In this document: positions 25,132 to 32,453 of the stretch, piece after piece | Layout: each line of letters starts with the position of its first letter | Numbering within the stretch: position 1 is the stretch's first letter | Source: Sphingomicrobium arenosum | GTDB taxonomy: Bacteria; Pseudomonadota; Alphaproteobacteria; Sphingomonadales; Sphingomonadaceae | DNA: 64,000 nt | Reading direction: 5' to 3' | NCBI RefSeq assembly: GCF_026157085.1 | Contig: NZ_JANPVN010000001.1 | Location: forward strand, 1,798,001 to 1,862,000 | The notes under the pieces: model-generated | Databases searched by the model: none | What the model was told of the DNA's origin: nothing | Seen by the model: the letters and a program-made list of their open reading frames with translations, nothing else | Program-made: the position numbers and the translations under genes

Positions 25132-26304
25132 TCAGGCGCTTGCCTCGATGGCTGCGCGGCCCTCAATGTAAACAGACAATGATTCGAGAAAAGCGTCCGA
25201 CCAAGCTATCTCTTTTGATTGTCGCGCGCGGGAGAGAAAGCCGGTTGCCGCACGCACTGACAGCGGCTTGAGCGGCGATTCCATAAAGCTCTCTAGCGCC
25301 GGAGTGGTTTCAGCCGCGAACGGCCATTCGGATATATCGACCATGAAGCGTTTACCGTGCTCGCCCCAAGCGGCACGCGGCCATTTGCCTGGCGGCATTT
25401 GACGATTGCGTTCAGGGTCAAAATGGCCAGGAGTGACGAGACGCTTGCCCACCCAATCTGCCATAGGCGGGCAGACGGCATTGCCGACGAGGCGCCAACG
25501 TGCTGTCGGCCGAAGGCCGGGCGTCTCAAGTACGGGCTCGGTCCAGCCAGCGGCAAAACCCTGCAACCGTTCGGCATCTTCTATTTGAGGAGTGCCTACA
25601 AAGTCGTTTGATGACAGCCAAATCGCTGGCGGCGACGGAATGCCGAGTCCCGATCCGCCCTTAATCGGAGGAGTTGCCTCGCGCGCCCAGCCGGCTCCCA
25701 TCTTCCCCATGGTCCAATAGAAGCCATACGCTGGACCGATCTCGACGCGACTTGGCCGATCCTCGGTGGGGTTAGGAGCCCCCTCGTCGACAAATAGGAC
25801 GTCACGTGGATCTTCTGTGCGCGATGCAAGTAGCAAGACTCGTTGACGACGCTGCGGCAGGCCAAAGCTGCGTGCATCAACCACCCGGTAAGCCCAACGA
25901 TAACCTTCCGCTTCAAGCGTATCGACCAAGGATGCCATGCCGGCTCCTCGTTTGAGGATCAGCATGTAAGGGACATTTTCGAACAGTAGCCAGCTAGGTT
26001 TACGCTCAGCGTCGCGCAGAAGACGAAAGACTTCATTGACGAGCCCTGATCGAAGGCCACCCAGACCTGCTTTGCCGCCAGCAAGACTTAAATCTTGGCA
26101 TGGGAAGCCCGCTGTCAGGACGTCGCACGATGGAATAGAGCGCAGCGCTTTCACGTCATCATGTAATTCGACCTCAGAAAAGCGAGCGCCCAACACGGCG
26201 GCCGCAGCCGGGTCGACGTCGCAAAAAAGCTCGGTTTCAAAGCCGTGGCGCTTGAGACCAATCTCGAGCCCGCCAATACCAGAAAAAAGACTGACTACGC
26301 TCAT
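25132..26304 (-). CDS. DNA cytosine-C5 methyltransferase 1
   Basis: 390 aa with all main C5-methyltransferase motifs: I (SLFSGIGGLEIGLKR), IV (GFPCQDLS, catalytic C69), VI (ENVP), VIII (QRRQRVL), and X (GNAVCPP). The target recognition region lies between VIII and IX (about residues 190-245). A C-terminal extension of about 110 residues after motif X is unusual. Start ATG 26304 overlaps the stop of methyltransferase 2 (TGATG), so both are made together. It would protect host sites from the adjacent McrB/DUF2357 nuclease. Confidence 0.93.
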   Translation of the reverse strand: MSVVSLFSGIGGLEIGLKRHGFETELFCDVDPAAAAVLGARFSEVELHDDVKALRSIPSCDVLTAGFPCQDLSLAGGKAGLGGLRSGLVNEVFRLLRDAERKPSWLLFENVPYMLILKRGAGMASLVDTLEAEGYRWAYRVVDARSFGLPQRRQRVLLLASRTEDPRDVLFVDEGAPNPTEDRPSRVEIGPAYGFYWTMGKMGAGWAREATPPIKGGSGLGIPSPPAIWLSSNDFVGTPQIEDAERLQGFAAGWTEPVLETPGLRPTARWRLVGNAVCPPMADWVGKRLVTPGHFDPERNRQMPPGKWPRAAWGEHGKRFMVDISEWPFAAETTPALESFMESPLKPLSVRAATGFLSRARQSKEIAWSDAFLESLSVYIEGRAAIEASA

Positions 26305-27602
26305 CAGCGGAGGAGGGCTACTGCAAGCGCGGCCATTGCGAGTGGTGGCACCGAATTTCCAATCATCTTCTGAAGCTGCGTTCGTCCGGCATCGCCGAAA
26401 CTAAAAAAGTCGGGGTATGTCTGCAAACGCGCGGCCTCGTGCGGCGTCACAGTGCGCGGGCAAGTAGGATGGACGAAACGCCCCTGCCCTGTCGAACCGA
26501 AACCGGTGGTAATTGTCGGCGCCGGGGAGTTCCAGTCCATCCTGCCGTACACTCCGTTGTAGCTGTGCTTCTTGAGCCTATGACAGTCTGGGCGTTCTGC
26601 GTCAGGTAACGTGTAAAGGTCGTGCTCAAACAAATAGCGGATACGTTTTTCATTTGCGGCGGCGTGCCGGGCAGGGCTGTCGAAGACGGTATCCTGCGGG
26701 ATATCCAATAAATCGTCGAGCGCCCAGCCTACGCTTCGAGGTGAGAGATCGAGCCCCGTGAAATCGGCCAGCGCGGCGTCGGAGGCTTTCTTCGTTGCTA
26801 CAAGCATGTAACGACGGCGCGATTGCGGAACACCAAGTCGGAGACAAGGTACTAGCAACTCATCTACATTATAACCGAGTTCGCGAAGGCCTTCGGCAGC
26901 CTTTGTGGCGGCACGCCGTCGGTCGTGACGGATGCCTTGGACATTCTCCACAATGACTATCTCAGGTTCGACAAGCTCGGCGAAACGAACCATGCGATCG
27001 ACAAGATTATTGCGAGGATCATCGCGTCGGGTGTGATTGTTGAGGTCTGAGTGGCCCTGACAGGGCGGACCGCCGAGAAGAACGTCAATCGGTTTAAGTC
27101 GGTTGAGCAGTGAACGCTCTGAAAGCGTAGTCGTCGACCCTACTGCTCCATCAACAAGCTGCTCAATTTCGCCGACATGCATTTGGGAAGGAGCGAGGTT
27201 TGCTGAGTAAACGCCCGCCTTCACCGCGTCCATTTCGCACGCAAATTCAAACTCGCAAGCGAGCCCTGCCGCACGAGCGCCTTCGACAAGTCCGAGTGAC
27301 ATACCGCCGCAGCCAGCGAAGATGTCGGCCGCGCGAATCGATTTGGCGGGCGAGCTAACAGATGGCGCGCGGGTCGCACGCATCCACGACAGGTCGAAAT
27401 CGCGCGCTAGGTCGCCATCGGTGGCCCGAAGCGAAACGCTCGATGTAGCGATAGCGCCTGAACGAAGGCGAACATGACGGTGAAGCTTACTCGAATCCAC
27501 ACTGTAAGAAATCCATGGGTAGTCATTGGACGTCGCCGCGTCATCGCCGATCACATTTGTATGCGGCGCAACCGCCATATTATTTATCTCCGTTTCACCC
27601 AC
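26304..27602 (-). CDS. DNA cytosine-C5 methyltransferase 2
   Basis: 432 aa. About 90 residues precede motif I (RAADIFAGCGGMSLGLVEGA). Motif IV is GGPPCQGHSDLN with catalytic C181, VI is ENVQGI, VIII QSRRRYMLVA, IX RTVTPHEAARLQTYPDFF, X IGNSVPP. It differs clearly from methyltransferase 1 (PPCQ versus FPCQ), so the two probably methylate different strands or sites of one asymmetric target, as in other two-methyltransferase systems. First gene of the leftward pair. Confidence 0.93.
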   Translation of the reverse strand: MGETEINNMAVAPHTNVIGDDAATSNDYPWISYSVDSSKLHRHVRLRSGAIATSSVSLRATDGDLARDFDLSWMRATRAPSVSSPAKSIRAADIFAGCGGMSLGLVEGARAAGLACEFEFACEMDAVKAGVYSANLAPSQMHVGEIEQLVDGAVGSTTTLSERSLLNRLKPIDVLLGGPPCQGHSDLNNHTRRDDPRNNLVDRMVRFAELVEPEIVIVENVQGIRHDRRRAATKAAEGLRELGYNVDELLVPCLRLGVPQSRRRYMLVATKKASDAALADFTGLDLSPRSVGWALDDLLDIPQDTVFDSPARHAAANEKRIRYLFEHDLYTLPDAERPDCHRLKKHSYNGVYGRMDWNSPAPTITTGFGSTGQGRFVHPTCPRTVTPHEAARLQTYPDFFSFGDAGRTQLQKMIGNSVPPLAMAALAVALLR

Positions 27603-27681
27603 CCGTCACGCTCGCAACCATACTGAATCATGTTCGACCTCTGTTCAACCTCCGTTCCTGTGAAAAAGTCGGCCTTCTTTT

Positions 27682-29676
27682 TTAGATCACTTTGGTTGGC
27701 CTTCCGCGTCGTGCACCAAAACGCTGCCTTTCTCGCGGGCGCAAACACAGCGGTTTCGTGCAGAGATGCTCCGTCAAAGGGGTAACCAGATGAAGGGCTT
27801 TCAGCTTCTCCTCCAAAGCGGCCTCTTCATCATAAACCCGTTGGGTGGTGTCATCGCCTTCATGTCCGAGGATATCTAACCGGACCGAATCTTGAACCTT
27901 TCCTTTCATCAGGTTGGTAGCAACGCCTCGGAAGGAGTGAACATCCTTATCGACAGTGGCGCCTCGCTCAACATGTTGCCATTCCGTCCCCTCCGGAAAA
28001 GCCCATTCGCGCCAAGGCTTGAATATCGATCGATAAAATGTCCTTGAGAATGTCTGGCTCGGGGAATGGAGCTCGGGAAAAAGAAGGGTGTTTTTCAGCT
28101 TTCGCATGGCCGCGACAAATTCCAAAAAGCCTAAGCGGATCAGCTCAGGATGGATGGGAAGTTTCCGGACCGACTGGACGTTCTTCAAACGCCGAAGATC
28201 ATGATAATCGACTTGAAAATAGGGAATTTCCGCACCTTCGTGGACATCTCTCAGAGGGAGCCCTGCGAGCTCTGCGCTACGACCGCCATAGAGAACGTAC
28301 ATAATAGGTAACCAGTACCACCCGTCATGGATGACCTCCTGGCCCTGCTTGAACCGATCATCGATTCCCGCACAACCATGCAGCGGCGGAGCATCGAGAA
28401 GCCGAGCGATTTCCTGCTTGGTCCAATTTGCGCGGAGATCTCTTGATCGCTTTGATTTCGCTTCGGCTTTAGCTGCAAGCGAATATTTCTTTGGCTTTAG
28501 ACGCAGCGAGTTTTGCGGACGCACGCCATCGTCTGAACCATCGTCATCAACGAGATCTAAGACCTCCCCGATCCACGTGATGTGCTTCGCGATAGTCTTA
28601 GGTCCAAGACCGACACGATGGTCCTCTCCTCGCGCCTTCAGCTCCTCCGCGTAGGTCAAGCTTGCCTTCAATCCGTGTTTGATCTCGGCTTTCGTTTTCC
28701 CCCACCGGTTGGGTAGATTCTTGCAGAGCTCATAGAATTTCGTCACATGGTCCTGCTCTAGGTCTTCGACGCATATGCCCTCACCACACGCAAAGTCGAA
28801 TAATCGGATAGCAGTTCGTACCTGCTTGATCGTATCGTCTGACCAGTCGCCCGCATCGATGTGAGCTTCGATACAGAGTTCAGCGGCATCCACGAGGCGA
28901 AGACCCGAGGGCACCTCCGCGTCGAAAACCGACGGTTCCTCGATTGGGTCCACGGCTTCACCGTCGGTTGATCGATCCCCCGACTCCTTATCCTGATGAG
29001 AGCCGACTTGCCCTGCCTCAAATGCAAAACCGGTTTCATCGAGGCATTCTGTCGCCCAGTTTTCTGGATCCAGGTCACCGGCAAGAAGGCGGCGCGTCGC
29101 TTCGTCATTCGCGTTCGCACGCGCCAATAGGATCGTTCGCTGCAGAATCTTCCTGTTCTCATATGTGAGCTCGACACCGAAGGCGTCGCGATAGGCTTCC
29201 AATTGCCTTCCGCTCACAAGCCGCCGACCAATATGTTTTTCAATTTCGATATCCAGGCGATCGATCAGGCCCTCGGACCAACCTTCATCGCGGAGGAAAT
29301 CCTTATCTCGCTCAGACAGCTCGCCTTTCTCTGCAGCGAAATGCCGCCACAGCTCGCCGTAGACCTTGTTGGCAGGAAGATGCTCATTGCCGTGCAACGG
29401 ACTAGCCATCTGATCGGACATGATCCGGCCGAGCTGCCAACGCATCGCGTCACTGAATACATTTTTGAGAGTCTCGCGGTCGATCGCCGCGCCGAGTTCA
29501 CCATAAGCCATACGCAAATCATTAACTATGCTGGAAAGATGAGTTCCAACATAAGAGGCATGGTTAAAATTTCCGGTTCTCAGTGAGATCGCCAGCGAAA
29601 TTGTGTGCACGCCGACGGTAATCTGCCGACGCCACCAGTAGGTGCTGCCGCGCAAAGTGAGGTTGGTGCGAGCCAT
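27682..29676 (-). CDS. int: tyrosine recombinase (integrase) of the element
   Basis: 664 aa, much longer than phage-type integrases because of a long N-terminal arm/core-binding region (residues 1-270). The catalytic set is complete: R466 in YGGRSAEL, a Lys in the KLPIHPELIRLGF region, H580 and R583 in HSFRG, H605 in LGHEG and nucleophile Y615 in RVYD. It lies 96 bp from the tRNA-Pro 3' end into which the element is inserted, and reads away from the tRNA. No excisionase gene was recognised in the element. Confidence 0.94.
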   Translation of the reverse strand: MARTNLTLRGSTYWWRRQITVGVHTISLAISLRTGNFNHASYVGTHLSSIVNDLRMAYGELGAAIDRETLKNVFSDAMRWQLGRIMSDQMASPLHGNEHLPANKVYGELWRHFAAEKGELSERDKDFLRDEGWSEGLIDRLDIEIEKHIGRRLVSGRQLEAYRDAFGVELTYENRKILQRTILLARANANDEATRRLLAGDLDPENWATECLDETGFAFEAGQVGSHQDKESGDRSTDGEAVDPIEEPSVFDAEVPSGLRLVDAAELCIEAHIDAGDWSDDTIKQVRTAIRLFDFACGEGICVEDLEQDHVTKFYELCKNLPNRWGKTKAEIKHGLKASLTYAEELKARGEDHRVGLGPKTIAKHITWIGEVLDLVDDDGSDDGVRPQNSLRLKPKKYSLAAKAEAKSKRSRDLRANWTKQEIARLLDAPPLHGCAGIDDRFKQGQEVIHDGWYWLPIMYVLYGGRSAELAGLPLRDVHEGAEIPYFQVDYHDLRRLKNVQSVRKLPIHPELIRLGFLEFVAAMRKLKNTLLFPELHSPSQTFSRTFYRSIFKPWREWAFPEGTEWQHVERGATVDKDVHSFRGVATNLMKGKVQDSVRLDILGHEGDDTTQRVYDEEAALEEKLKALHLVTPLTEHLCTKPLCLRPRERQRFGARRGRPTKVI

Positions 29677-29678
29677 CC

Positions 29679-29710
29679 TTGTACGCTCCCTTGCACAACG
29701 GCTCGTACAA
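29679..29710. promoter_or_regulatory. inverted TTGTAC/GTACAA pair upstream of integrase
   Basis: TTGTACG (29679-29685) and CGTACAA (29704-29710) are inverted copies just before the integrase start. The same half-sites form the inner arms of the palindrome at the left end of the element. A self-regulation or recombinase site is possible. Confidence 0.4.
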
Positions 29711-29749
29711 TCTCGGGGAGAGATTTACCCGAGCCGGGTGAGTGTTAGC

Positions 29750-29766
29750 GTTTTCAAGGACTTAGC
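29750..29766 (-). repeat. 17-bp arm-type sequence near attR
   Basis: Exact inverted copy of 17897-17913; it ends one base before the attR core. Confidence 0.75.
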
Positions 29767-29767
29767 A

Positions 29768-29790
29768 GAAAATGGTCGGGGAGAGAGGAT
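29768..29790 (+). repeat. attR, within tRNA-Pro 3' end
   Basis: 23 bases identical to attL (17852-17874). Positions 29773-29790 are the 3' end of the tRNA, so insertion left the tRNA intact. Confidence 0.92.
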
Positions 29791-29849
29791 TCGAACCTCC
29801 GGCCCCTGCCTCCCGAAGACAGTGCTCTACCAGGCTGAGCTACTCCCCG
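29773..29849 (-). tRNA. tRNA-Pro(CGG)
   Basis: Minus-strand cloverleaf of 77 nt: acceptor CGGGGAG/CTCCCCG, anticodon stem CTGTC/GGCAG with loop TTCGGGA (anticodon CGG, Pro), T-arm GGTTCGAATCC, encoded CCA. Its 3' end is the integration site of the element to its left. Confidence 0.97.
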
Positions 29850-29930
29850 ACTGCTGCTCGTGAAACCCGAACAAGGGGGCAAGGGCGAAGCGCTCCCTAG
29901 CCGCCCCTCAGGCGTGATGCAAGCAGCATC

Positions 29931-31241
29931 TTACTTGTGACCGAGCAGCCGCAGCATCTCGCTCGTCGACACCATCTTTTCGCGCGGGGCTCCCTCACGC
30001 GCGGCGGCTTCTTCGGCCGCCTCGATCCGTCGCCAGTCGGAAAAGCCCGTCGCCAGCACGTCGCGCGAATCGAGCAGGGCATCGAGCCCCCCTCCCCCCG
30101 CCTTGCCGCCGTCCGAGCCGACCGGCATCGCCGCCTCGATCGACGCGGCAACCTCATAGCCGTCGGGACGGTTCGTGCCGATCGTTCCCGTCGGCCCGCG
30201 CCGCGCCCAGCCGACCGCATAAAGCCCGTCCTCGATCACCCCGCCCTCATTGGCGAACCGCCCGCCACGATGGTCGTAGGGCACGCCCTCGATGGGCGGC
30301 GATGAATAGCCGATACAGCTGACCACGAGGCTGGCAGGCAGGACATATTCCTCCCCAGTCCCCCGCGCACGTCCGTCGGCGTCGATATGCGTGCGCTCGA
30401 CGATAACGCGCTCGGCGCGCCCGTCGCCTTCGATCCGCACCGGCCGGGCGTAAAAGTCGAAACGGATCGCCTTGTCCTTGTCGCATTCGAGCGCCGCATA
30501 ATCGCGCAGCAACCCCACCGATTTCGCCAGCCCGCGATCCTCCAGCGCCGCATCCTCGTCGGCCGGGGGAAAGTCCGCCGCATCGACGATCGGACAAGCG
30601 ATTTCCAGCTGCCCCAATTCGCCCAGCTCCTTGGGCGTCATCGCCACCTGGTGCGGCCCACGTCGCGCGAGGATGGTGATGTCGCGCACCTGGCTCTGGC
30701 CCAGCGCGCGATAGGCATGGTCGACGATGTCCGACCCGCCCAGTTCCTCCAAGGTCTTCGACAGGATGCGCGCGACGTCGAGCGCCACATTGCCCGCCCC
30801 GATCACCACCGCATGGGTGCCCTCCAGCGGCGGGCGGTGATCGGCATGGTCGGGATGGCCATTGTACCAGCCGACGAACTCGGCGGAGCCCATCACGCCG
30901 GGCAAGTCCTCCCCCTCGATCCCCAGCGCGCGGTCGTGCGGCGCCCCCGTCGCCATCACGACGGCGTCATAGAGGCCGCGCAGTTCGGCCACCGTCACCG
31001 CATCGCCGATCGACACATTGCCGATGAAGCGCACATTGTCCGCCTCGGCGACCTTGTCATATCGGATCGCGACCTTCTTGATCGACTGGTGATCGGGCGC
31101 CACCCCGAAGCGGATGAGGCCATAGGGCACGGGCAGGCGATCGATGATTTCGATCCGCGCCTCCTCGCCATAGGCCTTGGCCAGCGCCTCGGCAGTGTAG
31201 AAACCCGCCGGTCCCGAACCCACGATCGCGAAATGCCGCAT
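29931..31241 (-). CDS. ferredoxin--NADP+ reductase, adrenodoxin-reductase type
   Basis: 436 aa flavoprotein. The FAD-binding GxGxxG is at the N terminus (AIVGSGPAGFYTAEALAK), followed by PVPYGLIRFGVAPDHQSIKK, the signature of adrenodoxin reductase/FprA. The NADP site VVIGAGNVALDVARIL is at about residue 145, and the C-terminal VGWARRGPTGTIGTNRPDG closes the FAD site. It transfers electrons between NADPH and a ferredoxin. It is the first gene beyond the mobile element. Confidence 0.9.
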   Translation of the reverse strand: MRHFAIVGSGPAGFYTAEALAKAYGEEARIEIIDRLPVPYGLIRFGVAPDHQSIKKVAIRYDKVAEADNVRFIGNVSIGDAVTVAELRGLYDAVVMATGAPHDRALGIEGEDLPGVMGSAEFVGWYNGHPDHADHRPPLEGTHAVVIGAGNVALDVARILSKTLEELGGSDIVDHAYRALGQSQVRDITILARRGPHQVAMTPKELGELGQLEIACPIVDAADFPPADEDAALEDRGLAKSVGLLRDYAALECDKDKAIRFDFYARPVRIEGDGRAERVIVERTHIDADGRARGTGEEYVLPASLVVSCIGYSSPPIEGVPYDHRGGRFANEGGVIEDGLYAVGWARRGPTGTIGTNRPDGYEVAASIEAAMPVGSDGGKAGGGGLDALLDSRDVLATGFSDWRRIEAAEEAAAREGAPREKMVSTSEMLRLLGHK

Positions 31242-31295
31242 GGCCGTGTCTCCCCGTTTTTCGGAAAACGACCATAGCAGCCACGCACAGCAGCG

Positions 31296-31619
31296 CTAGT
31301 CGAGCGAGCGATCCTCGAGCAGGAGGTCGCGCCCATGCGTTTTCATCGCATTCTCGATCGCGCCCTTGAACATGCCGAGCATGCCGGGAAGGTCGATGCG
31401 GCATTTGACCACCGTCTCCTCGACGATGATGCGCGCCTTCACCTCCTGCCCCATCGCGCCGACGGTGAGGTCGAGCTGATCGCCGTCCCAAGCCTCGTGG
31501 ACCTCGGCCATGCCACCGGGGATGGCGTCCTTTAAGCGGTGGGTGTTGCCCGCGATCCGGCTTCTCGCTTCGGCTCGCCCCAGCTGGTGCGGCAATTCGA
31601 CTTCCATGGGTGTCGTCAT
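31296..31619 (-). CDS. polyhydroxyalkanoate-system family protein
   Basis: 107 aa from ATG 31619. The pattern VELPHQLGRAEARSRIAGN near the start and GMLGMFKGAIENAMKTHGRDLLLE at the end match the small PHA-granule-region family. Members occur widely in alphaproteobacteria and their role in polyhydroxyalkanoate storage is poorly defined. Soluble, no signal peptide. Confidence 0.75.
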   Translation of the reverse strand: MTTPMEVELPHQLGRAEARSRIAGNTHRLKDAIPGGMAEVHEAWDGDQLDLTVGAMGQEVKARIIVEETVVKCRIDLPGMLGMFKGAIENAMKTHGRDLLLEDRSLD

Positions 31620-31675
31620 GCCCCTAAGGCTGGGCGCATGGGGGAGCCTTTGCAAGCCCCATGCGTCGATAGGAT

Positions 31676-32347
31676 ATGGCCACCGGCATGAGTTTCCTGA
31701 CCGCGATGCTCCTCGCACTGGCGCCGATCGCCCCCATGCTGCCCGACACCGCCGCCGATTATATCGAGCCCGGACAGGACCATGCGGGTTATCAGGCGTG
31801 GCTGGCGGGCAATGAGCCGCTGCAGGCCGAGGTCGAAGCTTATTTCGCCTATCTCGACGCCGCGGGCGTTGGCGGGGTCGTGCCCAAATGGCAACTGCTT
31901 CGCACCGCGAGCGACTGGCGCAAATGCGGCCAGCCCGCCTATGAGGTCGCGCCGCGCGCCTTCTGGCCCGAGATCGTCAACACGCTGCGCTATGTCGAGG
32001 AAGCGGTGAAGCCAGCGGTCGGCGAAGTCGAGGTCCTCTCCTCCTACCGCAATCCCTATCTCAACAGCTGCGCGGGCGGCTCGGCACGCTCGGTGCATCG
32101 CTCGAACATCGCGCTCGACGTCGTGCCGCGCTACCCGTTCGAGCGCGCCGACCTGATGAGCCGCCTGTGCACCATCCACGCGCGCTACGGTCAGCGCTAC
32201 GATGCGGGCTTCGGCTTCTATTCGGGCATTCGCTTTCACGTCGATGCGTGGAAATATCGCATCTGGGGCGTCACCGAGGCCGAGGGCGGGCGCCAATGCG
32301 GCATCGCGCTCGAACGGCGCGAGGCGGCAAGGATCGACCAGTTCTGA
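31676..32347 (+). CDS. M15-like D,D-carboxypeptidase domain protein, exported
   Basis: 223 aa; ATG 31688 is an alternative start closer to the signal peptide ([18 protein letters not shown]). The zinc site of the M15A/VanY-like fold is present: [13 protein letters not shown] with H141 and D148, and RFHVDAW with H188, after SSYRNPYLN. Such enzymes trim peptidoglycan peptides in the periplasm. Exact bond specificity is not shown by sequence. Confidence 0.75.
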   Translation: MATGMSFLTAMLLALAPIAPMLPDTAADYIEPGQDHAGYQAWLAGNEPLQAEVEAYFAYLDAAGVGGVVPKWQLLRTASDWRKCGQPAYEVAPRAFWPEIVNTLRYVEEAVKPAVGEVEVLSSYRNPYLNSCAGGSARSVHRSNIALDVVPRYPFERADLMSRLCTIHARYGQRYDAGFGFYSGIRFHVDAWKYRIWGVTEAEGGRQCGIALERREAARIDQF

Positions 32348-32376
32348 GCGTGTTAGTCGAAAAAGACACCGGGCCT

Positions 32377-32404
32377 CTTGTGTTGCGGCATTGCAACACT
32401 ACAT
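32377..32404 (+). promoter_or_regulatory. possible heat-shock (RpoH) promoter of clpB with internal inverted repeat
   Basis: CTTGTG (32377-32382), a 16-base spacer and CTACAT (32399-32404) fit the loose alphaproteobacterial RpoH pattern, 50 bp before the clpB ATG. A perfect 7-bp inverted repeat, GTGTTGC/GCAACAC (32380-32399), fills the spacer. Confidence 0.4.
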
Positions 32405-32453
32405 TCGAGACAAGAACAGACCTTTTCTCCGCTTTTTGCCCAGGGACAATCAG

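Larger units (their letters stand above)
17852..29790. mobile_element. integrative mobilizable element at tRNA-Pro(CGG) with restriction-modification cargo
   Basis: About 11.9 kb bounded by a 23-bp direct repeat that copies the 3' end of tRNA-Pro. Contents from left: attL, inverted arm sequence, 52-bp palindrome, two coupled unknown genes, candidate oriT, MobV relaxase, vsr, McrB-like ATPase, DUF2357 nuclease, two C5 methyltransferases, tyrosine recombinase, arm sequence, attR/tRNA. Base composition is visibly less G+C-rich and codon use less biased than in the flanking genes. No type IV secretion or replication genes were seen, so transfer would need a helper element. Confidence 0.9.

Noticed and set aside
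17852..29790. Element as a prophage
   Set aside because: No capsid, tail, terminase, lysis or phage replication genes; relaxase and restriction cargo point to a mobilizable element.
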